The position numbers and the translations under genes are program-made. Source: Acidobacteriota bacterium (GTDB lineage Bacteria > Acidobacteriota > UBA6911 > RPQK01 > DATIPO01). From it: 64,000 bases of DNA. Positions within the stretch are counted from its first letter, which is position 1. Each line of letters opens with the position of its first letter. The stretch lies in the NCBI GenBank assembly GCA_035471785.1, contig DATIPQ010000131.1, positions 1 through 64,000 of the forward strand, written 5' to 3'. The notes beneath the pieces are model-generated. The model saw nothing but the letters and a program-made list of their open reading frames with translations, did not search any database and was not told the DNA's origin. Below are positions 34,469 through 45,280 of the stretch, piece by piece.

Positions 34469-37400
34469 CAGTCCGATTTCCAATCCTTCGGGAGGTTCGA
34501 GTTTGTGTCTGCGGTAGGGTTGGCGATTGCGGGCGCCGACTGCTGGACGGCCGCGCTGACGGCTTGCGCCAGTGCGCGAACATGGGGTTCCACCATCATG
34601 CTGCTGTGTCCGCCCGGCACTTCCACCACATCCAGCGGATGAGGCGTGAGAGATGCCCAGCCAAGGTACAATTCGGGATCGCCGATGGCCGGGTGAGGAT
34701 TCATTTCATACATCCATTTCTCTTCCTCTTCGGCCCGAAAGAGGGTGATCCGGCCCGCATAGGGTCCGGCTCTGTAGTGGCGGAGCGCTTCCACGGAGGC
34801 ATGGTGGACCCTGAGGATGCGTCGGGTCTGCTCCAGGCCGATGGGAGGAACGGCCTCGGCCTCTTCGAGCCGTTTAAGCGCATAGTCGATTTGCTCCTGG
34901 GGCGCGACCGACCGAAGCTCCTCGACGGGGAGAGAGAAGTTTTTGCCGTAAAGGCCGGCGGCGGTGGCCGCCAAATCGCTGAGGAGAACGGCTTCGTCCG
35001 GAGCCGCCCGGTCCAGAATGGGCGCTCCCCGGAAGACGGGCGACCAAGTGTCGATCAGTCCCAGAAAGGCCACCTCGCGGCCTCGCTGCATCAGGCGCCT
35101 GGCCATCTCGTAGGCCACGAAACCCCCGAAGGACTGACCCGCCAGGAAGTAGGGCGGGCAATCCTGCACCGAGAGGACTTCCTTCAAATAGCTCCCGGCC
35201 ATTTCTTCGACCCGTCTCAGCGGCTCTCGGTCGCCCTTGAGGCCGAGGGCCTGAATTCCGTAGAAAGGCAGATCCTTGTCCAGGTGTGCGACCAGTTCGC
35301 TGAGGCCGACGACGTTGCCTCCCGCGGGATGAACGCAAAAGAGGGGAGGCCGCGAGCCGCCGGGCTTGATGGGCACCAACGAGGACCAGCCACCTGACCG
35401 GTGACGGCGAAGCTGTTGGGCCAACTCGCGGATGGTGGCGCCGCCGAAGAGAGCCGAGAGAGGGAGATCCTTCCCGAACTGCTCCTGAATCTTGGTCATC
35501 AGGCGCACGGCCAGAAAGGAATCGCCTCCCAGGTCGAAGAAGTTGTCCTGGCCGTCGAGCGGGCGCAAGTCGAAGACCTCTTCCCACAATTGCCTTAACC
35601 GCAGCTCGAAAACATCGCCCCCCCCTTTCAGTTCGCCTTCGACGCTGTAACGCCGCCGCCAACTGCGGGAACGTTCTGGATCGGGAAGAAGGTCCGCCTT
35701 GACTTGTCCCTGGGAGGTCTTGGGCAATTGCGGCAAGAGCACGAAATCGGAGGGCAGCATTGCCGGCCCCAGGCGCTTCTCCAGCGAGCGGCGCAGTTGC
35801 CGAATGGAACAGGTTTCTCCTTTCCTCTCCGTCAGGTAAGCTACCAGCCGCTTGCGGCCCGACGCTGTTTTCCGCACAACGACGAAAGCCTCGTTCAGGG
35901 CGGGATGCTTTCGCATCTCGGCCTCGATCTGGTCTTTGTCGAGCGGGAACCCTCGCCAACGGGGCCGCTCTTGCACCGGGATCCTGTCCGGCGGCTTTGG
36001 CGAAAAGGGCGGCAAGGCGCCCAGGGACTGCACGGGGTCGGCGAGGAAGGCCTCAAGCAAGCTCTTGAGATGCTGAAGAAGGATGTCGGCGGCGCGGCCG
36101 CTGAAACGTTCGCGCTGATAAAGCAGCCTCAAGGGGAGCCGCTCGGCAGGCTCGATCAGCAGGGTGAGCGGACGACCGGTCTGGGTCCCCAGGTGATGGG
36201 TCTGCTGGAACTGAATCGGATCTTGGGCGCCGGCCCGCGTTGCTTCCCGTGGATAGTTTTCGTAGACGATGATGCTCTCGAAGAGCGCGTCCTGGGGGGA
36301 TATGCCGCTCCATTCCAAGATCTGGGATTGGGACACATACTCGAAGCGGCGGCTTTCAAGCAATTGTTCCTGAAGCTCTCTCAACCAGTCGAGAAGCTCA
36401 GACTCGGGCACCAGTTTGACCCGCACCGGTATGTTGTTGATGAAGAGGCCGAGCATGCTCTCGACCCCCCGCAGGTCGGCGGGACGTCCCGACACGGTCA
36501 GCCCGAAAACGACGTCATCTCTCTGGCTGCTTTGGGCGAGCAAGACGGCCCAAGCGCCCTGAATGAGTGTGTTCAAGGTCAGGCCCAGGTCGCCAGCCAG
36601 GGACCTTATCCGGGAAGTGAAGCGCCGCGATAGGTCGATCCGGCCAATCCCGATTGGGCGCCTCCTGTCGCCGGAAGCCGGAAACTGGTCGGTCCACAGC
36701 GGCGTGGGTTCCGGGTACTCCCTTAATAGGCTGCGCCAGTAGCTCTCGGCCTGCTGAAGGTCCTGTCGGCCCATCCAGGCGATGTATTCAGCGAAGGGGC
36801 GCGCTGGCTGCGAGCGAGTCTCTCGGCCCTGCCGGCTGGCCTCATAGTGGCTGGAAACCTCATCGAGAATGAGAGATTGACACCACCCATCGAGAATGAT
36901 GTGGTGGAAGCTCCACACCAGGGCATGAAGACGGGACGGCATCTTCACCAGGACAAAGTGCATCAAGGGGGGGGCATCCAGGCGGAATCCGCGGCGGCGC
37001 TCCTCCTCCAGCAGCGTTTCCAGGCCTTCCCTCGCTGCTTGCTCCTCCATGGGGCTCCAGTCGCGCTCCTTCCAGTCAAAATCGACTCTTTCATGCACTG
37101 CCTGCAACGGCTCCTCTGCATGGTCCCAAAAGAAAGAGGTACGCAGGACGGCGTGGCGTTCGATCAAGGCCGCCCAGGCCTTCTTGAAGTGATGGGGGTC
37201 GAGTTCCTCGAATTGCCAGCAGTACTGAACCACTGGCAAGTCTGAGTGGGGAAGAGCCAGGGTGTGCCACAACATTTCCTTCTGCATCGGCGACAGCGGG
37301 TAGAGGTCGTGGATGGGGCCTCTACCTGCCATCAGGCGTTCCATCGCCGAGGGCTCGATCCGGGCCAGCGGAAAAGCCCCTGTTTGGGGACCTGCAGGCC

Positions 37401-40400
37401 GTCCGGCAACTTGAGAGAGCAAACGACTCAAGGTTGTCATGAAGCGGTCGGCCAGGACAGCGACGGTGGCCCGCCGATGCTGCTTGCTGCTGTAACCCCA
37501 GTGCAGCGTCAGCTTGCCTTCGATGATCAGGCTGTTGATCTCGAGCAAAAAGGGCCGCTTGCCGCGGGGGCTGTGAAAGGGAGCGATGGACTCGGGGGCG
37601 GGACGAAAGAGGGCGGAGCTGGAAAAGCTTTGATCAAACTGGCCCAGGTAATTGAAGCTGACCTGGGGCGTGGGAAAAGAGCGGAGCCTGTCGCGCACTT
37701 GGGCATCGGGATGGAGATAACGAAGAATTCCATAGCCGATTCCACGGTTGGGAACCTCTGCGAGGAGCGATTGCATCTCCTCCAGCTCACGTGTCAGGTC
37801 ACCGCAGCCGCTCAAATCGATTCTCAGCGGAAAGATGGAAGTAAACCAGCCCACGGTGCGCACCAAGTCGACCTGCTCGAGAATCTCTTCCCGGCCGTGC
37901 CCTTCCATCGCCACAAGCAGGGTCGAACCGCTGATCCACGGGCGTAAAGCCTGATAGAGAGCGGTCAAGAGCAGGGCGTTGATCTCCGCACCCGAGGGAG
38001 AGGCGATTTGCAGCAGCCGACGTGTAGCCTCAACCTCAAGTGACACGGAACAGGCGCGCTCGTCGGCGCGCCTGTTTTCCTCTTTCGGGAAATCCAGGGG
38101 AAGCCTGCCGACGGGACCATCCAGGTGCTCCCTCCAGAAGTCGAGATCTTTTTTCAGGCGCTTTCGCCCTGCCAAGTCGGCCAGACCGGCGCACCATTCC
38201 TGAAAGGAGGTGGTCTTGCGTCCCAACTCGATTCCGCTGCCCGCTTCCAGTTGGCGATAGCCCTTCTCGAGGTCTTCCAGCAAGACGCGCCACGATACGC
38301 CGTCGACCGCCCAGTGATGAATAACGATCAGCAGACGGTTACGGGAGGCGCCATTCCACTCAAACAAGGCCGCCCTCACCAGCAGCCCCCTGGCTGGGTC
38401 AAGGCCGGTTTGGAGTTGTGCGGCGCATGTCTGCAATGCCGAAAGGGAGGCGGCCGACGGAAGGTCCTGGAGATCGATTCGAATCAAGGATGCTGTTGTT
38501 ACGGGCCCTATCGATTGCTCCCACTCTCCCTGGCGGAGGCGGAGGCGCAGACGTAAGGCGTCGTGATGGGCCATGATGGCATTGAGGGCGCCCTGCAGCT
38601 TTGCGGGGCAGAGGCCGCGGGAAACCTTGAGCAGCATGGCTTGGTTGAAATGATGAAAGTCGACCGGCTCCTGCTCTAAGAACCAGCGCTGAACGGGATT
38701 CATTTCCACACAACCGGTCACCGGCCCTTGTTGGCTTCGAACGGGCGCGGTCACCGAAGGCTGGGCCAGCAGTCCGGCTATGGTGGGATGACGGAAAATC
38801 TGGTTGGGAGTGATTCGGAATCCGGCTTCGCCCGCCTGGGCCGCCAGTTGGATGGCGACGATCGAATCGCCTCCCAGTTGATAAAAGCTGTCGTTGATGC
38901 CGACTTTCTCGAGGGCCAGCGTCCTGCGCCATACTTCGGCCAGAGCTTTTTCCTCCTCGCTGGTCGGCTCCACGAAGGTCTGCCCGATCCGGGGTCTGGA
39001 GAGATCGGGTTGGGGCAACGCCTCGTGGTCGACTTTTCCGTTGGCGTTCAAGGGAAGGCTCTCCAGCCTGACGAAGGCCGCGGGAATCATGTAGGAAGGC
39101 AGCTCCCGGCTCAGCCCGTCCCGCAGTTCGCCGTCGCTGGGCGCCTTTTCTCCCTTGACCGCAAAGTAAGCCACCAGGCATCGGTCGCCGCTTTGGCGCC
39201 TGGGAGCGGTCACGCACACTTCAGCGATCTGAGGATGTCGCCCCAAAGCGATTTCAATTTCGGGCAGCTCGATTCTGAAGCCCCGTATTTTGACCTGGTG
39301 ATCGCGGCGTCCCAGGAACTCGATGCTGCCGTCTTCCTGGAAGCGGGCCAGATCTCCCGTCCGGTACATGCGTCCTCCGGGTGTCGGGGAAAAAGGATCG
39401 GGAATGAAGCGCTCGGCCGTCAGCGAGGGTCTCTTCCAGTAGCCGCGCGCTAATCCCTGGCCGGCGATGAAGAGTCCGCCCGCCAGGCCTGCCGGCAGCG
39501 GCTCCAGATTCTCGTCCAGCAGGTAGATGCGGGTGTTGGCAAGCGGCTTGCCGATCGGTACCGTAAGCGACCTCGGCGGAACGTCCTTAACCAGGTGCCA
39601 GCTAGCGTAGGTCGTGCTCTCAGTGGGCCCGTAGACGTGAAGGAGCCGCCGCGGAGGGCCGTTTCTCAGAATGTTCCGCACCCGCTCGGGATCGACTGCT
39701 TCCCCCCCGAAGAGGAGATGCTTGAGGCTCCCGAACCCGCCGGGCAAAACCGTGGACATCTGATTAAACAAAGCGGTCGTAAGAAAAAGGATCCCGATTT
39801 GGTGGCGGGCGATTGAAGATGACAATTGCTGGGGAGAGAGGGTCACTTCCCTTTGCAAGCCGACCAGCCGGGCTCCCGCGAGAAGAGCGCCCCAAATCTC
39901 GAAAGTAGCGGCGTCGAAGGACGAGTTGGAGGCCTGGGCCAGGATGTCCCCCGCCTCAAGCCCTATGTAGTTTGTATTGAGCACCAGCCGCACGACCGCT
40001 TGGTGGGGGATGCCGATTCCTTTTGGGCGGCCGGTCGATCCCGAGGTGTACATGATGTAGGCCAGCCGGCTTGAAGGGATGACCGCCGACAGGTCTTGCG
40101 GGGAGTACCGAGAAATCTCTTCCCAGTCCCGCTCGAGACAGACTGTCCGAGCCGAATGCTCGGGCAGGGATCGGCCGATTCGCGAGTTGGTCAGCAACAC
40201 CTTTGCTGCGCCGTCCTTGAGCATGAAGGACAGCCTTTCGGGAGGATAATCGGGATCGAGGGGCAGATAGGCTCCTCCCGCCTTGAGAATGGCCAGAAAG
40301 CAGACGATCAGTTGCGGAGAGCGGTTCATGTAGACGGCCACTGGACACTCGTCATCGACCCCCAGCGTCGTCATGTGCCGGGCCAACTTGTTGGCTTGCC

Positions 40401-42009
40401 GATTCAATTCGCCGTAACTGAGTTGGCAGCCCTGAAAAGAGAGGGCCACGGCCTGGGGACGCTGGGCCGCCTGAGCTTCAAAAAGGGCGCAGATCGATTG
40501 GCGATGGGGAAAACTGGTGCTGGTTTGGTTCCAGGTTTCGACGGCCTGCCGCCGTTCCTCGGCCCGCAGCAGGCGCAAACGGGAGAGGCGACGGTCGGGA
40601 TGGGAGGCCGCCTGCTGGGCGAGAAAGCGAAAATGCCGCAGCATGCGCGCCGCCGTAGAGGCTTTGAAGAGGTCGGAATCGTACTCCAGGCAGCCCTCCA
40701 AGGTCTCGCCGTCGTCAACCATCTCCAAGGTGAGGTCGAACTTGGCGGTTTTGGTCTCCAATTGCAGCGGCCCGAGAGCGAGATGGGGTATTTCGATCTC
40801 CGAGGTCTCGAAGTTCTGGAGGACGAAGGCGACCTGAAAGAGCGGATGCCGGCTGGGATCGCGGGCCACCCCGATTTCCTCGACCAGGCTCTCGAAGGGC
40901 AGATCGGGGTGGCGATAGGCTGCCGTGGTAACTTCGCGGACGCGCGAGAGCAGAGTGCGGAAGCTTGGATCGCCGCTCAAGTCGGTCCTGAGAGCCAAGG
41001 TATTGGCGAAAAACCCGATGAGGTCTTTCAATTCGCGGCGGTCCCGGTTGGCTATGGGAGTTCCGACGATGATATCGGTTTGGCCGCTGTAGCGCAGCAG
41101 CAGCACCTTCCAAAGGGCCAGCAAGGTCATGAACAAGGTGACCTTCTCGTCCCGGCTCAAGCGGCGCAGAAGGCGGCTGGTGTCTGCCGCCAGGCGCGTC
41201 GTCTCTCGCCCGCCCCGATGGAACATCCGGGGAGGCCGAGAGAAATCAATGGGTAATTCCAGTTCGGGCAAAGGGGCTGACAAGTGACGTTTCCAGTAGT
41301 CTTTCTGCCGCTGCAGTTCCTGCCCCCTCAGGTGTTCTCGTTGCCATCGGGCAAAGTCGGAGTACTGAATCGGCAACTCGGGCAACGGGGGGGACTCCTG
41401 GGCCGAATTGAGCCTGTAGGCCTGAGTCAACTCCCTCAGCAGCACATCCACCGACCACCCGTCCATGACGATGTGGTGCGCGTTTAAGAGCAAGGCGTGA
41501 CGCTCATCACTGAAGCGCACCAGCGCGGCGCGAAAAAGCGGACCCCGCTCCAGGTCGAAGGGGACGCGGGCGATGGAATGAAGCACTGACCGGCCGTATC
41601 TCCGGCCTTGCGGCTCCGGCAATCGGCTGAGATCGATCAGCGAGAGACCGCTGCCCGCGGCTTGCTCCGGCACAACCAAATGGGGCCGGCCGTCCAAGGA
41701 CCTGATGACCGAGCGCAGGATCTGGTGACGGCGCAGGATGAGCGCTAGGCAGCGCCCCAGCGTCCGGACCCGCAGCGGGCCGTCGATCGTCATGGCGACG
41801 GGAACGTTATAGGAGGCGTCCCGGTCTTCTACTTGGCTGACCAACCAGAGCCGGTGTTGGGCCGGCGAGAGTTGAGCAGGTCCCTCTTGCGAGCGCCGCG
41901 GAATTTCGGCCGAATGCGAAGGGGAAAGGCCTTCTTTTTGAAGCAAAGCCTTGACTAGGTCGCGCTTTTTCGACGACAACTGCAATCGTTTCCTGGCCCG
42001 GGTACTCAT
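34468..42009 (-). CDS. Terminal NRPS: C-A-T-E-C-(A remnant)-T-TE
   Basis: A 2513-aa synthetase. C1 about 47-480 (HHIVMDG 179-185); A about 500-1000 with YTSGSTGRPKG and NGK; T with Ser1049; epimerisation domain about 1095-1535 (HHWAVDG 1231-1237, RTVGWFTSIFPL); C2 about 1568-1990 (HHIILDG 1702-1708, start motif LYPLSPMQKEMLWHT as after E domains). Residues about 2018-2110 match only the C-terminal subdomain of an A domain and lack the A10 lysine (GQ in place of GK). The second T carries Ser2164, followed by a thioesterase with Ser2293 (GQSFGG) and His2468. By my manual alignment the A code is D-A-F-F-L-G-V-T-Y-K, suggesting a branched aliphatic residue, made D by E. The TE releases the product. 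Confidence 0.95.
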   Translation of the reverse strand: MSTRARKRLQLSSKKRDLVKALLQKEGLSPSHSAEIPRRSQEGPAQLSPAQHRLWLVSQVEDRDASYNVPVAMTIDGPLRVRTLGRCLALILRRHQILRSVIRSLDGRPHLVVPEQAAGSGLSLIDLSRLPEPQGRRYGRSVLHSIARVPFDLERGPLFRAALVRFSDERHALLLNAHHIVMDGWSVDVLLRELTQAYRLNSAQESPPLPELPIQYSDFARWQREHLRGQELQRQKDYWKRHLSAPLPELELPIDFSRPPRMFHRGGRETTRLAADTSRLLRRLSRDEKVTLFMTLLALWKVLLLRYSGQTDIIVGTPIANRDRRELKDLIGFFANTLALRTDLSGDPSFRTLLSRVREVTTAAYRHPDLPFESLVEEIGVARDPSRHPLFQVAFVLQNFETSEIEIPHLALGPLQLETKTAKFDLTLEMVDDGETLEGCLEYDSDLFKASTAARMLRHFRFLAQQAASHPDRRLSRLRLLRAEERRQAVETWNQTSTSFPHRQSICALFEAQAAQRPQAVALSFQGCQLSYGELNRQANKLARHMTTLGVDDECPVAVYMNRSPQLIVCFLAILKAGGAYLPLDPDYPPERLSFMLKDGAAKVLLTNSRIGRSLPEHSARTVCLERDWEEISRYSPQDLSAVIPSSRLAYIMYTSGSTGRPKGIGIPHQAVVRLVLNTNYIGLEAGDILAQASNSSFDAATFEIWGALLAGARLVGLQREVTLSPQQLSSSIARHQIGILFLTTALFNQMSTVLPGGFGSLKHLLFGGEAVDPERVRNILRNGPPRRLLHVYGPTESTTYASWHLVKDVPPRSLTVPIGKPLANTRIYLLDENLEPLPAGLAGGLFIAGQGLARGYWKRPSLTAERFIPDPFSPTPGGRMYRTGDLARFQEDGSIEFLGRRDHQVKIRGFRIELPEIEIALGRHPQIAEVCVTAPRRQSGDRCLVAYFAVKGEKAPSDGELRDGLSRELPSYMIPAAFVRLESLPLNANGKVDHEALPQPDLSRPRIGQTFVEPTSEEEKALAEVWRRTLALEKVGINDSFYQLGGDSIVAIQLAAQAGEAGFRITPNQIFRHPTIAGLLAQPSVTAPVRSQQGPVTGCVEMNPVQRWFLEQEPVDFHHFNQAMLLKVSRGLCPAKLQGALNAIMAHHDALRLRLRLRQGEWEQSIGPVTTASLIRIDLQDLPSAASLSALQTCAAQLQTGLDPARGLLVRAALFEWNGASRNRLLIVIHHWAVDGVSWRVLLEDLEKGYRQLEAGSGIELGRKTTSFQEWCAGLADLAGRKRLKKDLDFWREHLDGPVGRLPLDFPKEENRRADERACSVSLEVEATRRLLQIASPSGAEINALLLTALYQALRPWISGSTLLVAMEGHGREEILEQVDLVRTVGWFTSIFPLRIDLSGCGDLTRELEEMQSLLAEVPNRGIGYGILRYLHPDAQVRDRLRSFPTPQVSFNYLGQFDQSFSSSALFRPAPESIAPFHSPRGKRPFLLEINSLIIEGKLTLHWGYSSKQHRRATVAVLADRFMTTLSRLLSQVAGRPAGPQTGAFPLARIEPSAMERLMAGRGPIHDLYPLSPMQKEMLWHTLALPHSDLPVVQYCWQFEELDPHHFKKAWAALIERHAVLRTSFFWDHAEEPLQAVHERVDFDWKERDWSPMEEQAAREGLETLLEEERRRGFRLDAPPLMHFVLVKMPSRLHALVWSFHHIILDGWCQSLILDEVSSHYEASRQGRETRSQPARPFAEYIAWMGRQDLQQAESYWRSLLREYPEPTPLWTDQFPASGDRRRPIGIGRIDLSRRFTSRIRSLAGDLGLTLNTLIQGAWAVLLAQSSQRDDVVFGLTVSGRPADLRGVESMLGLFINNIPVRVKLVPESELLDWLRELQEQLLESRRFEYVSQSQILEWSGISPQDALFESIIVYENYPREATRAGAQDPIQFQQTHHLGTQTGRPLTLLIEPAERLPLRLLYQRERFSGRAADILLQHLKSLLEAFLADPVQSLGALPPFSPKPPDRIPVQERPRWRGFPLDKDQIEAEMRKHPALNEAFVVVRKTASGRKRLVAYLTERKGETCSIRQLRRSLEKRLGPAMLPSDFVLLPQLPKTSQGQVKADLLPDPERSRSWRRRYSVEGELKGGGDVFELRLRQLWEEVFDLRPLDGQDNFFDLGGDSFLAVRLMTKIQEQFGKDLPLSALFGGATIRELAQQLRRHRSGGWSSLVPIKPGGSRPPLFCVHPAGGNVVGLSELVAHLDKDLPFYGIQALGLKGDREPLRRVEEMAGSYLKEVLSVQDCPPYFLAGQSFGGFVAYEMARRLMQRGREVAFLGLIDTWSPVFRGAPILDRAAPDEAVLLSDLAATAAGLYGKNFSLPVEELRSVAPQEQIDYALKRLEEAEAVPPIGLEQTRRILRVHHASVEALRHYRAGPYAGRITLFRAEEEEKWMYEMNPHPAIGDPELYLGWASLTPHPLDVVEVPGGHSSMMVEPHVRALAQAVSAAVQQSAPAIANPTADTNSNLPKDWKSD

Positions 42010-42018
42010 TGTTCTTTC

Positions 42019-45000
42019 TCAGTGAAGCGTTTCCTGCTTCAGTTGCTCCTCGGCTTCGTCTTCGGACAGTTCCTCCACGCTCAGCAGCAACTCGGCCACC
42101 TTCAGCAGGCCGGCGCCTTGCGGGCTGGCCAGCAGCTCTTGCTCCAGACTCCGGATGGTGGGCGTTTCGAAGAGCTGGGCGGGCCGGGGCTGCACTCCCA
42201 GGATTTCTTGCATCCTGAAGACGATTCTTGTGGCCAGGAGCGAGTGTCCGCCCAACTCGACGAAGTCGTCGTCAATTCCGACCTGGGCTTCTTGACCGAG
42301 AACCTCGGCCCAGATTTCGGCCAGTACCTCTTGGAGAGGGTTTTCGGGAGGACGGAAGTCGCTCAAGTGGCAAGGGCGCTCGCCTGCGGGATCGGGTAAC
42401 GCATGGCGGTCGAGCTTTCCATTGGGAGTCATGGGAAAGGCGGGCATGTCGACAATGGCGGCCGGCATCATATAGTCGGGCAGCCTCTGCCTGAGAAAGC
42501 CGCTGACCTGCTGGGCGGGAAAGCCCTCTGACCCCGAGGATCGGGGAACGACATAGGCTACCAGGCGAAGTTCATCCTGGTCGTCCCCAAGAGGTCGCGT
42601 TACCACCAGGCTCTCGCGGACGGCGGGGTGTGACTTCAACACCTGGGCGATCTCCTCGAGTTCGATGCGAAACCCTCGGATTTTCACTTGATGGTCGAGG
42701 CGTCCGAGAAAAGCCAGACTCCCGTCCCCGCGGTGGCTAGCCAGGTCTCCGGTGCGATAAAGTCGGCTGCCGCTGCAAGCGCCGAAGGGATCGGGAATGA
42801 AGCGTTCGGCCGTGAGGGCGGGCTTGTTTCGATATCCCCTGGCGAGTCCGGTTCCGCCGATGTAGAGCTCTCCCGGCACCCCCAAGGGAACGGGCCGCAG
42901 GTGCCGGTCGAGCAGGTAGATTTGAGTATGGTCGACCGGCTGGGCAATAGGGGCGCTTGCCTCATCGAAGGGCTGTGTGCGGCAGGCCGCCGACCACACG
43001 GTGGTCTCGGTGGGTCCGTAGAGGTTCCAGAGTTGCCCGCAGCGGTCCAGGAGCCGGGTAGCCAGGTCTCTGGGCAAAGCCTCGCCTCCGCTTAGGATCT
43101 TTAATCGGTTATGTCCTTTCCACCCCGATTCAAGAAGCAGCCGCCAGTGGCTCGGGGTCGCTTGCATCATTGAGATTCCAGAGAGATCCATCCTCCTGGC
43201 CAGGAGCTGGGCATCGGTTGCTTCGGCCTCTCCGGCAACCACCAAGCGCGCTCCCTTGAGAAGAGGCAGCAACAACTCAAGAACAGAAATATCGAAGGCC
43301 AGAGTGGTTACCGCTAAGAGAATGTCCTCTTCTTCGATCCCGGGTTGGCAAAGCATCGAGAGCAGAAAGTTGGCCACGGAACGGTGAGTGACCTCGACGC
43401 CCTTGGGTCGGCCGGTGGAACCCGAGGTATAGGTGATGTAGGCCAGCAGCTCTTTATCGCCGCCCGCGAGCGAGAATGAAGAGGCGCCAGGTTGCTGATG
43501 CCATCCCTCTTGCAGCGTGAGCTGAGGAACCTGGGAGTCTGGACACCGATCCGCCAGAGAGGGTTGGGTGATGAGCAGGGAAGCTCCTGAATCTTCCAAC
43601 ATGTGTGCAAGTCTGCGGGGCGGATAACTCGGATCGAGGGGAAGGTAGCAGCCGCCGGCTTTCAAGACCGCCAGGACGCCGACCAGCAACAGGCTCGATC
43701 GCTCCAGGTAAAGTGCGACGGGGGAATCCGGGCCTAGGCCCAGTTGGCGAAGACGCGCCGCCAAGACGTCGGAAAGGCGGCTGAGCTTAGCGTAAGTCAT
43801 TTGAGTGTCGCTGGATACGACAGCTATCGCGTCTGGAGTGCGCGAGCACTGGGCCTCTACCATTTCATGGATGGATTGCTCGTCCCTTTGTGGCAAGGGG
43901 CCGCTGCAGCGGCGCAGCAGTGCCTCTTCATCCTCGGGGGAGAACATGGGCAGCCGCGTGACGCGACCCTCGGGCCGCTCTTGAAACGCCTTGAGGAGAC
44001 GGTTCAGGTGATCGAGCATGCCCTCGACCATCGGACGCTCGAAGCGACTCGCGTCGAAAGCGATCTTGAAAAGCAATTCCCTCTCGGGTTCTACCGCCAG
44101 GACCAAAGGATCGTTGAGCCGTTCCCGCGTGCGCAGGTGTTGCACCTCAAGCCGGGATGATCCGCCGCCATCGCCGGGAGAGGAGAAGGGATAGTTCTCG
44201 AAGACGATCAAGCTCTCGAACAGAGGCTGGGCCGAACTGACTTGGCTCCAGGCCTGTATCTCGCTGAGGGCGGCGTAGTCGAACTGCCGCGCCTCGATCT
44301 GGGCCGACTGCAACCGGGCGAGCCAGGCAGCCAAGCGGTCCTCGGTGCCGACCGCTACCCGTATGGGAATGGTATTGATGAACAGGCCCACCATCTGCTC
44401 AATGCCATCCAGCCCGGATGGCCGGCCCGAGACGGTGGCTCCGAAGAGGATGTCGTCGTCTCCTGAGTAGCGGCTCAAGAGCAGCGCCCAAGCGCCCTGG
44501 ATCAAGGTGTTTAAAGTAAGACGGTGTTTCTTGGCGAAGGAGCGCAGACCGGAGCTGTCGCCCGCTGACCAGCGACTCCGGCATTCCGATGAAGTCAGCG
44601 CCTGCCTCCCTCCAGCCTCTTTTCCCGCCTGGGAGGCAATGCGAGTGGGCTCGCTGAAACCCGCTAGCGTCCGGGTCCAGAACTCCTGAGCCTGATTCTG
44701 ATCCTGATTCTGCAACCATAGGATGTAGTCCCGGAATGGCCGTGGGGGCGCCAGTCGGGGCGTTTGACCTTCTTCCAGCGCCTGATAGATATGGAAGACT
44801 TCGCCCAAGACAGTCGCAACCGACCATCCGTCCAGCAGCAGGTGGTGAAAACTCCAGATCAGGTAGTGCAAATTCGGCCTCGCCTGGATGAGGTAGAGTC
44901 GCATCAGCGGCGCCCGCGAGAAGTCGAGAGGCAGCGACGCATCCTCTTCAAGAAGCTGATCCAAACGCACTCGGCGATGCTCTTCCGGGTCAGCCCTCCA

Positions 45001-45267
45001 GTCCTTGACCGCCCAAGGCGTCTCCACTTCTTTGCGAACCACCTGCATGGGCTGGTCGATGCCCTTCCAGTGAATGGTGGTGCGCAGCGCGGAGTGCCGT
45101 TGCATTACCTGGCCCCAGGCCCGGTGCAGAAGGTGGGGGTCGAGAGGTCCCCGCAGGATGAAACTGAACTGTTCCCAGTAGAGCCCGGACTCGGGCCGCG
45201 AGAGGCAGTGAAAGAGCATCCCCTGCTGCAGAGGCGAGAGTTGGTAGATGTCTTCCAGGTTCTTCAT
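42019..45267 (-). CDS. Single-module NRPS: C-A(Gly)-T
   Basis: A 1082-aa synthetase. C about 5-445 with HHLLLDG (141-147) and an N-terminal YQLSPLQQGMLFH motif, typical of domains that follow an epimerase. A about 465-955 with TYTSGSTGRPKG, YRTGDLASHR and NGKLDR. T with Ser1009 in GGHSLLA. The A pocket, aligned by eye to GrsA, reads D-I-L-Q-L-G-L-V-W-K, close to the glycine code. The C-terminal tail (LSEDEAEEQLKQE) is acidic and helical, suitable for docking to the next subunit. It starts 13 bases after the hybrid gene's stop and ends nine bases before the terminal NRPS. Confidence 0.95.
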   Translation of the reverse strand: MKNLEDIYQLSPLQQGMLFHCLSRPESGLYWEQFSFILRGPLDPHLLHRAWGQVMQRHSALRTTIHWKGIDQPMQVVRKEVETPWAVKDWRADPEEHRRVRLDQLLEEDASLPLDFSRAPLMRLYLIQARPNLHYLIWSFHHLLLDGWSVATVLGEVFHIYQALEEGQTPRLAPPRPFRDYILWLQNQDQNQAQEFWTRTLAGFSEPTRIASQAGKEAGGRQALTSSECRSRWSAGDSSGLRSFAKKHRLTLNTLIQGAWALLLSRYSGDDDILFGATVSGRPSGLDGIEQMVGLFINTIPIRVAVGTEDRLAAWLARLQSAQIEARQFDYAALSEIQAWSQVSSAQPLFESLIVFENYPFSSPGDGGGSSRLEVQHLRTRERLNDPLVLAVEPERELLFKIAFDASRFERPMVEGMLDHLNRLLKAFQERPEGRVTRLPMFSPEDEEALLRRCSGPLPQRDEQSIHEMVEAQCSRTPDAIAVVSSDTQMTYAKLSRLSDVLAARLRQLGLGPDSPVALYLERSSLLLVGVLAVLKAGGCYLPLDPSYPPRRLAHMLEDSGASLLITQPSLADRCPDSQVPQLTLQEGWHQQPGASSFSLAGGDKELLAYITYTSGSTGRPKGVEVTHRSVANFLLSMLCQPGIEEEDILLAVTTLAFDISVLELLLPLLKGARLVVAGEAEATDAQLLARRMDLSGISMMQATPSHWRLLLESGWKGHNRLKILSGGEALPRDLATRLLDRCGQLWNLYGPTETTVWSAACRTQPFDEASAPIAQPVDHTQIYLLDRHLRPVPLGVPGELYIGGTGLARGYRNKPALTAERFIPDPFGACSGSRLYRTGDLASHRGDGSLAFLGRLDHQVKIRGFRIELEEIAQVLKSHPAVRESLVVTRPLGDDQDELRLVAYVVPRSSGSEGFPAQQVSGFLRQRLPDYMMPAAIVDMPAFPMTPNGKLDRHALPDPAGERPCHLSDFRPPENPLQEVLAEIWAEVLGQEAQVGIDDDFVELGGHSLLATRIVFRMQEILGVQPRPAQLFETPTIRSLEQELLASPQGAGLLKVAELLLSVEELSEDEAEEQLKQETLH

Positions 45268-45280
45268 CTGCTACTTCCGT

